Origin: Terriglobia bacterium
GTDB lineage: Bacteria; Acidobacteriota; Terriglobia; JAJPHL01
Direction of reading: 5' to 3'
DNA length: 64,000 nucleotides
Assembly (NCBI GenBank): GCA_021325275.1
Contig: JAJPHL010000059.1
Coordinates: forward strand, 124,001-188,000
The notes under the pieces were generated by a model. It searched no databases, was not told where the DNA came from, and saw only the letters and a list, made by a program, of their open reading frames with translations. Made by a program: the position numbers and the translations under genes. Below are positions 26,730-35,615 of the stretch, piece by piece. Position 1 is the first letter of the stretch. Each line of letters begins with the position of its first letter.

Positions 26730-27179
26730 ATGTCAAAAGCGTCTCAAAAAGCGGCAACTTACGACGACGTAAATCTGATCCTGAAGCTCTACGACATGCG
26801 CCGCGAGCCGCGGCTGCGCGAAGCGCGCGCGTGGTTTTCGTCGAACTTCAAGGCGACCACCTTCGACGAAATGATGAAACTGTGCCCGCCGGGATCGAAC
26901 GACAATGCTTCGATGCGCATGGTGATCACCCATTGGGAAATGGTCGCGTCGTTCATCACCTCCGGCGTCCTGAATGCTGACCTGTTCTACCAGAGCGGCC
27001 GCGAACTGCTCTTTGTTTGGGAACGCGTGCGGGACATCCTGCCGGAGTGGCGCTCGCAGTACAGCGATCCCAACTGGTTGGGGAATTTCGAAAAAGTCGC
27101 CAACGAGTTTATTGCCTGCTGGAAGAAGCAATCGCCGATGGCGTACGACGCTTTTTCGAAACGCGTGCGCGGGCGCTAG
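26730..27179 (+). CDS. DUF4760-like protein
   Basis: A 149-residue soluble, mostly helical protein. HWEMVASFITSGVLNADLFYQSGRELLFVWERVRDILPEWR (described here in two parts: the HWEMVASFI helix and the later VWERVRDILPEW helix) resembles DUF4760, whose role is unknown. GGGAGGAAAAG just upstream of the ATG is a strong ribosome binding site, unlike most genes around it. It is divergent from the giant propeller gene and convergent with comEC (6-base gap). Confidence 0.75.
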   Translation: MSKASQKAATYDDVNLILKLYDMRREPRLREARAWFSSNFKATTFDEMMKLCPPGSNDNASMRMVITHWEMVASFITSGVLNADLFYQSGRELLFVWERVRDILPEWRSQYSDPNWLGNFEKVANEFIACWKKQSPMAYDAFSKRVRGR

Positions 27180-27185
27180 AAATTT

Positions 27186-29753
27186 CTACCAACTCCAAGC
27201 CACGCCCGGATGGCGATGCCACGCGAATGCGTCGATAGTCACGCGGCGGCCGTCGGTCGACCACGTGACCGAGCCGTCAAGATCCGTGCGCATTACGTGA
27301 ACGTTCTGCGCGGCCAAGCGCTCAAGGGCTTCTTCGTTGGGATGGCCGAACGGACTGTGAACCGCCACTGAAATCACGCCGAAGGCCGGATGCACGCGTC
27401 CCAAGAACGGCTGGTTCGACGACGTTTTCGAGCCGTGATGCGGGACCTTCAAGAACGTTGAAGCGAGCGGCAGATCCGTCGCCGCCATTTCGTTCTCCAT
27501 TTTCCTTTCGGCATCGCCGGCCAACAATGCGCTTTGTGTGCCGTAGGAAATTCGCATTACCAGCGAATCGTTGTTGCCGGGCCTCGCGGCGGGGCGGTAA
27601 TCCTCGGCGGGCGAGAGAAAATCGATGTGTGCGCCCCCACTCCCTCCCCAAGCCATTTGTTCGCCGCGATGATGCTCCACGATTTTCACGCCGCGAAATT
27701 CCGCGAGTCGCTTGAGCGCCTTCAACACGTCGCTTTCGGGATTCGGACCGATCCACAATTCGCCGACATCGAAATCGCGCAGAACGGCGAATAATCCGCC
27801 GATGTGATCCTGATGCGCGTGCGTAAGCGCGACGGCGTCGAGGCGGCGCAGGCCGCGCGTCCATAAATAGGGCGCGACGGCGTCTTCGCCGGCGTCGGTG
27901 CCGAAGTCGGCGTCCTTGAGTCCTCCGCCGTCGATGAGGAGCGTGCGGCCTCCTGGCGCCACCACGAGGATGGAATCGCCCTGGCCGACGTCGAGCGTGG
28001 TTACTTCCAAACGATCGTGCGGAATCTGGGGCGGCGTGTGGTGTTCGACGATCATCGCGGCGGCGACAATCACGGGGATCGCCGCGAGCGCTGGAAGAAT
28101 CGCGCGGCGCCTGGCAAGCGCGAAAGCCAACGCCAGCAATCCAGCGAGAAATGCCGCCGCAAGCCACATCGGCGGCGGCGGAACGCGGCGCACCGCCAAA
28201 CTGTATCCCGCGTGCCACCGCGCCACCGCCATCATCATCGCCACGCCCCAACCGAGCGGCACGGCGGGCAGCGCGGCGAGCGCAGGCGAAATCAGGGAGA
28301 TCCCTAGCGTCACGGCGCCAAGCGGAACCACCACGCCGATCAACGGGACCATCAATAAATTCGCGGGCACCGCGACGCCGCCCGAGCGGAAGAAGTACGC
28401 GGCCATCGGCAGCGTGAATCCCAACTGGATCACGGCGCCGGTCACGACCAATTCGTAGATGCGCAAGAGCGCACGCACCACCGCCGCGAGGCGCGCGTGT
28501 TTGTCGCGCAGCCAAAGACGCAGGCGTAGCGGCGCGCCCGCATAGTGGGCGTCGAGGTCGGAATTATCGATCGCCGTCATCGCGCGGAGCAGGGGCGCGG
28601 AGGTCATTTCAATCAACGGCAGCGAAATCGCGCCGATCAAGAGCACCGCGAAGAACGACATTTGAAAACCGGCGTCCGCGAGATCGCCGGGACGCAGAAC
28701 CAAAAGGATAAGCGCGGCGGCCGCCGCCGCATTCAGTAACGCTCGCTCGCGAAAGAGCAATCGCGCGATCAAGTAGAGCGAAAACATGAGCGCGGCGCGT
28801 TCGACCGGCACGCGCAGCCCGGAAATCACAGCGAAGGCCGCGACACCTGCGATCGCCACAACGGTCGCGGGGATCGGCGGAATGCGCAGCAAGCGCAGCG
28901 CGAGGAACAGGAATCCTCCGAACGCCGCGGTGTGCAGTCCGGCGATCACGAGGGCGTGAAATGTGCCGGTCTTCTCGAAATCCTCGCTGGTGCGGCGGTC
29001 GAGCCCTGAGCGATCGCCCAGCAACATAGCGCGCAAAATCGCGTTCGTGGGATCGGGCGGACCTTCCGGCGGATACAAGCGATCGAGTTGGGCCAGTAAT
29101 TTGCGACGCAGGCCGAGCAGCCAAGTGCGAACACGCGATCCGCCATGACCAGCCTCGCGCTCCACCAACTCCGTGCTCTTCACCGTGCCCTGGAACTCGA
29201 CGCCTTCGCGCTCGCCGCGCGCTTCCCGGTCATAATCGCCGTCGTTCCAGAATCCGCGAACGCGACGCAAGCGTACCAGCGCGGTGAGACGGTCGCCATA
29301 GGCGAGATTCAGCGGGACCTCGTCGCCGCGAATGTAGTGATAGAGGCGAACTTTGCCGGCGGCCGGCATTTTCCGCGCACGGCTCTCGATTTCCTCGAGC
29401 GTCAATTCAAATGCTTCCGCATTTTCGCGCGGCTCGGGAGGATTCGAAACCCAACCGGTCAAATGCATCGGCTCGGTCAAGTCGGCTTGCGACTCCACGA
29501 GGGTCTTGAACGCGCGCGGCGACCGATATTCGCGATCGTGACGCATGTATGAGGCGCCGGTGAGCATGAAGGCCGCCAGGGCCGCAGCCACGCACAGGCG
29601 GTTTCGCTCAAGCGCGAGCGCGACCGCGGCAACGATGGACGCTGCCGTGGCCGCGAGGAGGCATTCGAAATCGTGCAGAAAGAAATGCCCGCTTGCCGCC
29701 GCGAAGATGCCCGCGGCCAAGGCCGCAGCGACGGGGAGCAGCGGATGGTCCAC
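27186..29753 (-). CDS. comEC: ComEC/Rec2-family DNA internalization protein
   Basis: An 855-residue inner-membrane channel protein for DNA uptake. It has N-terminal helices and a DUF4131-like OB region (about 1-200), the competence membrane core with ILRAMLLGDRSGLDRRTSEDFEKTG and FHALVIAGLHTAAFG (about 235-560), and a C-terminal metallo-beta-lactamase domain (about 590-855) with LDVGQGDSILV, ALTHAHQDHIGGL and LKVPHHGSKTSSN. All three parts are present, so it looks intact. It is last in the operon rlmI-unknown-rlmD-comEC (7-base gap from rlmD). Other competence genes are not in the window. Confidence 0.93.
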   Translation of the reverse strand: MDHPLLPVAAALAAGIFAAASGHFFLHDFECLLAATAASIVAAVALALERNRLCVAAALAAFMLTGASYMRHDREYRSPRAFKTLVESQADLTEPMHLTGWVSNPPEPRENAEAFELTLEEIESRARKMPAAGKVRLYHYIRGDEVPLNLAYGDRLTALVRLRRVRGFWNDGDYDREARGEREGVEFQGTVKSTELVEREAGHGGSRVRTWLLGLRRKLLAQLDRLYPPEGPPDPTNAILRAMLLGDRSGLDRRTSEDFEKTGTFHALVIAGLHTAAFGGFLFLALRLLRIPPIPATVVAIAGVAAFAVISGLRVPVERAALMFSLYLIARLLFRERALLNAAAAAALILLVLRPGDLADAGFQMSFFAVLLIGAISLPLIEMTSAPLLRAMTAIDNSDLDAHYAGAPLRLRLWLRDKHARLAAVVRALLRIYELVVTGAVIQLGFTLPMAAYFFRSGGVAVPANLLMVPLIGVVVPLGAVTLGISLISPALAALPAVPLGWGVAMMMAVARWHAGYSLAVRRVPPPPMWLAAAFLAGLLALAFALARRRAILPALAAIPVIVAAAMIVEHHTPPQIPHDRLEVTTLDVGQGDSILVVAPGGRTLLIDGGGLKDADFGTDAGEDAVAPYLWTRGLRRLDAVALTHAHQDHIGGLFAVLRDFDVGELWIGPNPESDVLKALKRLAEFRGVKIVEHHRGEQMAWGGSGGAHIDFLSPAEDYRPAARPGNNDSLVMRISYGTQSALLAGDAERKMENEMAATDLPLASTFLKVPHHGSKTSSNQPFLGRVHPAFGVISVAVHSPFGHPNEEALERLAAQNVHVMRTDLDGSVTWSTDGRRVTIDAFAWHRHPGVAWSW

Positions 29754-29760
29754 CTGAAGA

Positions 29761-31023
29761 TCAACCTAAACGCAGAATTACCACAGATTCAATATGAAAT
29801 GTTTGCGGAAAAAGGTCAACCATAAATACCTTTTCCATCCGATATCCTTTGCCTCCGAGTACGGCCAGATCGCGCGCCAGCGTCGGCGGATCGCACGCCA
29901 CGTAAACGACGGTGGCAGCGCCAATCTCGGCCAGTCTCTTGCCGGCGGCTTGTCCCAGGCCCGCGCGCGGCGGGTCGAGGACAATCGCATCAGGCTTGGG
30001 ACCGTCATAGGCAGCGAGGAATTCGGCGGTGGCGGCCTTGTGGATTTTCACATTTTCTATTTTTTCGGCGGCGCAATTCGCCCGCAAATCCCGCACCGCG
30101 GCGGAATTTGTTTCCACCGCCTCGACCTTCGCAAAGCGGCGCGCCAACGGCAGCGTGAAGAATCCCGCTCCCGAGTAGAGATCCAGCGCCAACTCGCCGG
30201 AGAGATCGGCAACCGTCACGCGCGCCAGCTCGCCCGCCAGAAATCGGTTCACTTGAAAGAAGACGCCGTGACTGATGCGGTATTTGAACGCACCGGCTTC
30301 GCACACTACGCCGCCATCGCCCCACAGACGGAAGAATCCGCCGCTCGCGTCACTGCGTGCGATCGACACGAGCGCGGGCAGACGCTCGCGCAGCGCGGTC
30401 ACGAGCGTGGCGGGAAAGCGTTCACCCGCACGAACCGTGACGAGCAGGCCGCTGCCGTCGACGATTTCGAACTCCGCGTCACCCGCGGGATAGTCCGGAC
30501 GCTGGCCCAAGTCGCGCAACGCCGCAAGCGCTTCATTGATCGCCGGAGAAGAGATGGGGCACGCGTCGATATCCACCAAGCGGTTCGACGCCGCTTCCAA
30601 GTATCCGATGTGAAATTCGCGGCCGCGCTTCACGGCCTTGAACTGCACACGATTGCGATACGCCCATGGCTCCCCAGCTACGATTTCCGGTTCCGGCGCC
30701 TCCAGCTTCCCGATGCGCCGCAGCGTTTCTGAAAGAATCTCGGCCTTGAAGCGCGTCTGATCGGCGTACGGCGCATGCTGATAGTTGCAGCCGCCACAAC
30801 GCGCGAAATACCGGCAGCCAGGTTCCACGCGATTCGCCGCGGCTTCCACGATCCTGCCCACGCGCCCGCGCAACAATCGCGGATCGCTTTTCACCGGCTG
30901 AATCTCCACCAGCTCGCCGGGCAATACGAACGGCGTGAGCAACACGCGCCCCTCGACGCGCGCCAGCCCTTCGCCGCCGTAGACCATTTTTTCGATGCGC
31001 GCTTCAATTGTTTTTTCGATCAT
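29761..31023 (-). CDS. rlmD: 23S rRNA (uracil-5-)-methyltransferase RlmD-like
   Basis: A 420-residue SAM-dependent RNA methyltransferase of the TrmA/RlmD family. A TRAM domain (1-60) is followed by a Cys cluster for a 4Fe-4S centre (Cys70, Cys76, Cys79 in CRYFARCGGCNYQHAPY and a Cys near 157). The SAM site is LDLYSGAGFFTLPLA. LDPPRAGLG and the nucleophile region VYVACDPPTLARDL complete the fold. It methylates a uridine of 23S rRNA or tRNA; U1939 is the usual RlmD target but the paralogue cannot be fixed from sequence alone. The start overlaps the preceding gene by ATGA. Confidence 0.88.
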   Translation of the reverse strand: MIEKTIEARIEKMVYGGEGLARVEGRVLLTPFVLPGELVEIQPVKSDPRLLRGRVGRIVEAAANRVEPGCRYFARCGGCNYQHAPYADQTRFKAEILSETLRRIGKLEAPEPEIVAGEPWAYRNRVQFKAVKRGREFHIGYLEAASNRLVDIDACPISSPAINEALAALRDLGQRPDYPAGDAEFEIVDGSGLLVTVRAGERFPATLVTALRERLPALVSIARSDASGGFFRLWGDGGVVCEAGAFKYRISHGVFFQVNRFLAGELARVTVADLSGELALDLYSGAGFFTLPLARRFAKVEAVETNSAAVRDLRANCAAEKIENVKIHKAATAEFLAAYDGPKPDAIVLDPPRAGLGQAAGKRLAEIGAATVVYVACDPPTLARDLAVLGGKGYRMEKVFMVDLFPQTFHIESVVILRLG

Positions 31024-31676
31024 AAGTAGAACAGACTCAAGCGCGGCAGTCCCGCGCGTTCCAGTAATTGTTTCTGCACAAATTGCTTTTCCACCATCGC
31101 CAAATGCGCCGCCGGCATCTTGCGCCGATAGGCCGCCAGTTGACGGTCCATGTCGGCGCGCACGTTGGCGAGATCGTCCTCGGACGCCGCGACCGTCAGT
31201 CCCGCGAAGACTTTTTCTTCCATCGCCGTGAGACGGCGCTCCAGATCTTCCAGATCACCGATCGCCCCGGCGCGGGCGGCTTCCGTCAAGGTTTCCAGGC
31301 TTCGCGCGGTCTCAGGAAAGCGCGCGCGATATTTCGCCGCGCACTGCGTGAAGTGCCGCGCCAATTCTTCGGCGGAAAACGGCTCGGCTCCGGCGGCCGG
31401 CCGGCGATCCTCCGCCGGCGTTTTCTCGGCGGAAGCCGCGACGACTTCCTGCGTGCAGTACGCCAGGCTGTTCACCTTGCGGGTCACCCGTTTTCTTTTG
31501 GCGTACTTCTCGAAACTGCGGTCGATGCCGCGCAGCACGGCGTCGAGCGGAATTTCCGCTTCCTTCCACGTTTCGATCAAGGCCCAATCGAGCGGCGAGA
31601 GCAGAAACATGCCGCTGCCGCGCGCGCGCTGGAAGTGCTCTTCGATTTCCGTGAAGTAGTTGAAATAGTTTTCCAT
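31020..31676 (-). CDS. conserved protein of unknown function
   Basis: A 218-residue, mostly helical, charged protein without signal peptide or membrane segment. The N-terminus MENYFNYFTEIEEHFQRARG, then LSPLDWALIETWKEAEIPLDAVLRGIDRSFEKY, reads as an ordered helical domain, after which comes a Pro/Ala linker (near 90-105) and a coiled, Arg/Glu-rich second half. The LETWKEAxIPLxxVLxGIDxxFxxY-type segment suggests nucleic acid or replication-linked proteins, but I do not recognise a family. It sits between two rRNA methyltransferases with 8 bases upstream and a 4-base overlap downstream, so it is firmly in the operon. The start at 31676 is chosen because the longer frame overlaps rlmI. Confidence 0.8.
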   Translation of the reverse strand: MENYFNYFTEIEEHFQRARGSGMFLLSPLDWALIETWKEAEIPLDAVLRGIDRSFEKYAKRKRVTRKVNSLAYCTQEVVAASAEKTPAEDRRPAAGAEPFSAEELARHFTQCAAKYRARFPETARSLETLTEAARAGAIGDLEDLERRLTAMEEKVFAGLTVAASEDDLANVRADMDRQLAAYRRKMPAAHLAMVEKQFVQKQLLERAGLPRLSLFYL

Positions 31677-31684
31677 TGCGGCGA

Positions 31685-32872
31685 CTAGAGAGCGCGGTCG
31701 ACGCGCAGGATCAGGCATTTCAAATACAGCGTCTCGGGGATGGTCAGCACAATCGGATGATCCGCCGACTGCGTCCGGCGCTCGAGCACCGTGATCCGGC
31801 GCCGGGCGTCAAGCGACGCCGCGGCTATCGCTTCCAGGAAATCGGGCTCGCCGATGTGGTGCGAACACGTACAAGTGACCAGCGTTCCGCCCGGCTCGAG
31901 CAATTTCATCGCGCGCAAGTTGATCTCTTTGTACCCGCGCAACGCGTCTTCCACCTGACGGCGTCCGCGGGCGAAGGCCGGCGGGTCGAGAACGATCGTA
32001 TCGAACGCGCGGCGCTCGTCGTCGTAGCGCTTCAGCACGTCGAAGGCGCTGGCTTCGAGGAATCGCACGTTGCCGGCGCCGTTGAGCGCGGAGTTCGCTT
32101 GAGCCGCGGCGATGGCATCCACCGACGATTCGATTGCCTCAACCGACTCGCACGCGCGCGCCAGATGCAGCGCGAAACCGCCCGTGTAAGCGAAGCAATC
32201 GAGCGCGCGCCCGCGAGCATACTGCGCGGCAGCGCGATAGTTCTCGCGCTGATCGAGAAATAAGCCGGTCTTTTGTCCCGCCGCGAGGTCGACGGCGAAA
32301 CGCAGGCCGTTCATCGTCACTTCTGTTTTCGTCTCAATGCTCGGAGGATCTCCGGCTTGTGGGGAAAGAACCTGCGCGCGCGCGGGCAATTTCTCGAGTC
32401 GTCGTACCGCCGCCTCGTTGCGTTCGTAAATGCCGCACTCCGGAAACATCTCGCGCAGAACGTCGACAATCAGCGATTGCGAGCGGTCCATGCCTTGATC
32501 GAGCGTTTGCAGCGCCAGCCAATTTGCGTAGCGATCGACGATGAGCGCGGGCAATCCGTCGGCCTCGCTGCTCACCAAGCGATACGCATCGGAATCCTTG
32601 ACCACGTTCTGGCGATGCGTGCGGGCCTGCTCGAGCATTTCACGAAAAAATGCCCGATCGATCGAACGGTCGCGCGTCGCGAGCATCCGGACGGCGATCT
32701 CCGAAGCCGCGCTGTAGTGCGCTACGCCGAGGAATCGCGTGCGTTTGTCTTGCACGCGCACCACTTCTCCGCCCGCGGTTTCCGGCGCGTGGAAAACGTC
32801 CGAGCGGTAGACCCACGGGTGTCCGGCGGCGATGCGCTCGGCGCCGCGGCGCGAAATGGTGACGGTTGACAT
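31685..32872 (-). CDS. rlmI: RlmI-like 23S rRNA (cytosine-C5) methyltransferase
   Basis: A 395-residue protein with an N-terminal PUA domain (VTISRRGAERIAAGHPWVYRSDV to about residue 80), a middle domain and a SAM-dependent methyltransferase domain: LFLDQRENYRAAAQYARGRA, LDCFAYTGGFALHLARA, VLDPPAFARGRRQVEDALRGYKEIN, and LVTCTCSHHI. These are RlmI/YccW hallmarks; m5C1962 of 23S rRNA is the known target. It is first gene of the operon ending in comEC and divergent from queA with 58 bases between starts. Confidence 0.9.
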   Translation of the reverse strand: MSTVTISRRGAERIAAGHPWVYRSDVFHAPETAGGEVVRVQDKRTRFLGVAHYSAASEIAVRMLATRDRSIDRAFFREMLEQARTHRQNVVKDSDAYRLVSSEADGLPALIVDRYANWLALQTLDQGMDRSQSLIVDVLREMFPECGIYERNEAAVRRLEKLPARAQVLSPQAGDPPSIETKTEVTMNGLRFAVDLAAGQKTGLFLDQRENYRAAAQYARGRALDCFAYTGGFALHLARACESVEAIESSVDAIAAAQANSALNGAGNVRFLEASAFDVLKRYDDERRAFDTIVLDPPAFARGRRQVEDALRGYKEINLRAMKLLEPGGTLVTCTCSHHIGEPDFLEAIAAASLDARRRITVLERRTQSADHPIVLTIPETLYLKCLILRVDRAL

Positions 32873-32930
32873 GACAGAATCGAAAGCCAGTGGTAGGTTG
32901 TAAGTGGCGTTCCATCAGTCTATCACTCTC

Positions 32931-33944
32931 ATGCTGGTCTCCGAGTTCGACTACCACCTTCCGCCGGAACAAATCGCGACGCGTCCGGCCGAGCCGCGCG
33001 ATTCCTCGCGAATGCTGGTGGTGGAACGCGCCACGGGCGCCCTGCACGATTGCGGATTCCGCGATCTTCCGGATTGGCTGCACGCCGGCGATCTTGTAGT
33101 GCTGAACAATACGCGCGTCTTTCGCGCGCGATTAATCGGCACACGCACGGGAGGCACAGGCCGCATCGAAGTATTACTGACAAAGCGGCTCACCGCCGAT
33201 AGCTGGACCGCGCTGGTGCATCCGGGACGCAAGATTCGCACCGGCGAGCGATTGCTTTTCGGCGATGCGCTGGAAGCCGAAGTCATCGGCCGCGGCGAAT
33301 TCGGCGAGCGGACGCTTCAGTTCTCGTTCAACGGCGATTTCTTTGCGGTCATCGAAAAAGTCGGCCATATTCCGCTGCCGCCTTACATGCATCGCGACGA
33401 CGATTCTGCTGACTCCGCGTCGTATCAAACGGTCTACGCGCGATGCACCGGATCGGCCGCCGCGCCGACCGCGGGATTGCATTTCACCGCCGCCACACTC
33501 GCGCGATTGCAGGAGCGTGGCGTGGAAACCGCGGAGATCACTTTGCACGTGGGACTCGGTACGTTTCAGCCAATCCGGACGGACGTGGTGGAAGAGCACC
33601 GCATGCATTCGGAACATTACGAAGTGAGCGAAGCGGCGTCGGCCGCGATCACGCGGGCCGTGGACACGGGCCGCCGCATCGTCGCAGTGGGAACAACATG
33701 CGTGCGAACGCTCGAAGACTCGCTCGGTCGCGCCGGGTCGAACGAAAGCGCGCTATTCATTTATCCGGGATTTCAATTTCAGCGCGTCGGTGCGATTCTG
33801 ACAAACTTCCATTTGCCGAAGTCGACGCTGCTGATGCTGGTGTGCGCGTTCGGCGGCAAGGAAGAGATTTTGAACGCGTATCAACATGCTGTCGCCACGG
33901 GATATCGCTTCTTCTCCTACGGCGACTGCATGTTGGTCGTGTAG
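32931..33944 (+). CDS. queA: S-adenosylmethionine:tRNA ribosyltransferase-isomerase
   Basis: Queuosine pathway enzyme, 337 residues, that adds epoxycyclopentane ribose to preQ1-tRNA. The start LVSEFDYHLPPEQIATRPAEPRD and the segments LVVLNNTRVFRARLIG, HIPLPPYMHR, SAAAPTAGLHFT, HVGLGTFQPIR, VGTTCVRTLE and TNFHLPKSTLLMLVCAF are all signatures of QueA. The ATG at 32931 is used; an in-frame start at 32904 adds nine non-conserved residues. With queF at 52122 it shows that the queuosine pathway is present. A methyltransferase gene follows 16 bases downstream. Confidence 0.96.
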   Translation: MLVSEFDYHLPPEQIATRPAEPRDSSRMLVVERATGALHDCGFRDLPDWLHAGDLVVLNNTRVFRARLIGTRTGGTGRIEVLLTKRLTADSWTALVHPGRKIRTGERLLFGDALEAEVIGRGEFGERTLQFSFNGDFFAVIEKVGHIPLPPYMHRDDDSADSASYQTVYARCTGSAAAPTAGLHFTAATLARLQERGVETAEITLHVGLGTFQPIRTDVVEEHRMHSEHYEVSEAASAAITRAVDTGRRIVAVGTTCVRTLEDSLGRAGSNESALFIYPGFQFQRVGAILTNFHLPKSTLLMLVCAFGGKEEILNAYQHAVATGYRFFSYGDCMLVV

Positions 33945-33960
33945 GAGAGGCCTGCAAAAG

Positions 33961-34647
33961 ATGTCCCACGGTGTCCGTGAACTTCATGAAGTGCGCCGTG
34001 CTTCCGGCTGGAAGCAGCGGTTGCGCCGCTGGCTCGAGCCACCGGTTCCGTTCGTTCGCAATCCCGCGGAACCTACGAGCACGCGCGATTTTCCAATGGG
34101 ACGTTGGAACCTTTTTGTAGGAGGCGCAGGTTCGGAAACGCCGGGCTTCGTAAACGTCGATTTGTTCCTGTTGCCGGGCGTGGACGTCGCTGCGGACGCG
34201 CACGATCTTCCGTTCGCCGATGGCGTGTTCACGAGAATCGAATGCGACGCGGTCCTCGAACATACCAAAGACCCCGCGCGCGTGATGCGTGAGTTGGAAC
34301 GCGTGCTAGCGCCCGGCGGACATTTGCATGTTGTGACGCCATTCTGCCATCCCTACCATGAGTATCCCGAGGACTACTGCCGCTTCACCATTGCGGCGCT
34401 GCGGGAAATGGCCGGAGGAATGCAGGTGATCGCCAGCGGCTGGCGCACCGGTCCGACGGCGACGTTCTTGATTGTGGTCTTGGAATACGCAAAGATGTTG
34501 CTGCCGTGGCGGGCTTGGCGGGTGATGGCGCACGGCGTTCTGGGATGGTTGCTATTTCCGCTGCGATACCTCGATCTGATTCTGTTGAAACGCCCGGAGT
34601 CGAGGCGTCTGGGAAATCATTGTTACGTGTGGTATCGAAAACCTTAG
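33961..34647 (+). CDS. class I SAM-dependent methyltransferase
   Basis: A 228-residue protein. The core has VNVDLFLLPGVDVAADAHDLPFADG, VLEHTKDPARVMRELERVLAPGGHLHVVTPF, typical of the Methyltransf_11 group, though the first glycine loop is unusual (FVGGAGSETPGF). The C-terminal third is hydrophobic (ATFLIVVLEYAKMLLPW, GVLGWLLFPLRYLDLILL), suggesting membrane attachment and perhaps a lipid or glycan substrate. AGGAGAGG lies about 12 bases upstream. It is in the queA operon and meets the HEAT-repeat gene with a 4-base convergent overlap. Substrate unknown. Confidence 0.82.
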   Translation: MSHGVRELHEVRRASGWKQRLRRWLEPPVPFVRNPAEPTSTRDFPMGRWNLFVGGAGSETPGFVNVDLFLLPGVDVAADAHDLPFADGVFTRIECDAVLEHTKDPARVMRELERVLAPGGHLHVVTPFCHPYHEYPEDYCRFTIAALREMAGGMQVIASGWRTGPTATFLIVVLEYAKMLLPWRAWRVMAHGVLGWLLFPLRYLDLILLKRPESRRLGNHCYVWYRKP

Positions 34648-35609
34648 AAGGCGGCGCGGAAAGCCTGCACGATGCTCGCGTCGCGGCGTTGTTCGACAAT
34701 CTCACCGACGGCGCGCCGCATGCGCTCGTCGTGCTTGTAGAGACGCAACGCGTCGATCACGTCGATGGCTGAGCGGGGATTTTCATCCGCCAGCAGTTTC
34801 AACAGAAAGTCGGTGGCCGGCTCGATGCGCGCGGTCGCGAGAGCCAGCAACAACGTTTTGCGAATCGGACCATGTACAGTTCGCTCCCATCGTTGCTTCA
34901 GCCACTCGACGGCCGCGGCTGTCCGGCTGGCGCCGATCGCGAGAATCGCGGCTTCCGCGATCTGCTCGTCGCCGGCATCGGCAAATCCAGCGACAAATTC
35001 CAAGGATCGTTCCGGATCCACGGCGAGCAATCCTGCAAAACATTCCGCGAGGACTTCGCTTTCCTCATCGCCGATCAGCGATTTGAAACGCAGCAGAAGC
35101 GGCGCAGCCGCGCCCGGAAGCGTCGCGATCGCTCGCGCCGCGCCGGCGCGCGCGCCCGGTTTCGGATCCGCCAACAGTTTCACCAACTCGATGGCCGTGT
35201 CGGGATGATTGGTTTGCGATAGACCCATCGCGCTATGCGCGCGCAACCGGACCGCGACATCCACCGGTCCATCAATCGAGGGTTCCATCTGCACATGACG
35301 AATCCCCGCGATGAGCACTTCGGAATCATGATGATCGATGGCATAGAGCGCCGCGGCGATTTCGGTGAGCGCGGCACATCTCTTGTCGAGTTTCTCGGGG
35401 TCGGCCATCAGCCGATGGAACGCCGCGACCAAGTCGGCAGCGAGCCCGGCGTCGCGCACTTCGCCCGCGATTTTGGCGGCCTTCGCGACCACCCAATTCG
35501 AGCGATTCGCCAGATTCTTGCGCAAAAGATCCCGGCGCGCCTCGGCGGGGAGATCATGCGCGCCCGTCAATGCGGCAAGCGCCTCCGCGGTGGGGTCGCG
35601 CTTGCCCAT
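34644..35609 (-). CDS. HEAT-repeat protein
   Basis: A 321-residue all-helical Ala/Leu-rich protein with about six to eight HEAT-like helix pairs (for example RLRAHSAMGLSQT, PGARAGAARAIATLPG, EVLAECFAGLLAV, EQIAEAAILAIGAS). Such solenoids act as protein-binding scaffolds. No signal peptide. It starts 6 bases after the S9 peptidase gene and is probably co-transcribed, but a functional link is not evident. Confidence 0.82.
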   Translation of the reverse strand: MGKRDPTAEALAALTGAHDLPAEARRDLLRKNLANRSNWVVAKAAKIAGEVRDAGLAADLVAAFHRLMADPEKLDKRCAALTEIAAALYAIDHHDSEVLIAGIRHVQMEPSIDGPVDVAVRLRAHSAMGLSQTNHPDTAIELVKLLADPKPGARAGAARAIATLPGAAAPLLLRFKSLIGDEESEVLAECFAGLLAVDPERSLEFVAGFADAGDEQIAEAAILAIGASRTAAAVEWLKQRWERTVHGPIRKTLLLALATARIEPATDFLLKLLADENPRSAIDVIDALRLYKHDERMRRAVGEIVEQRRDASIVQAFRAAF

Positions 35610-35615
35610 AGGCCG

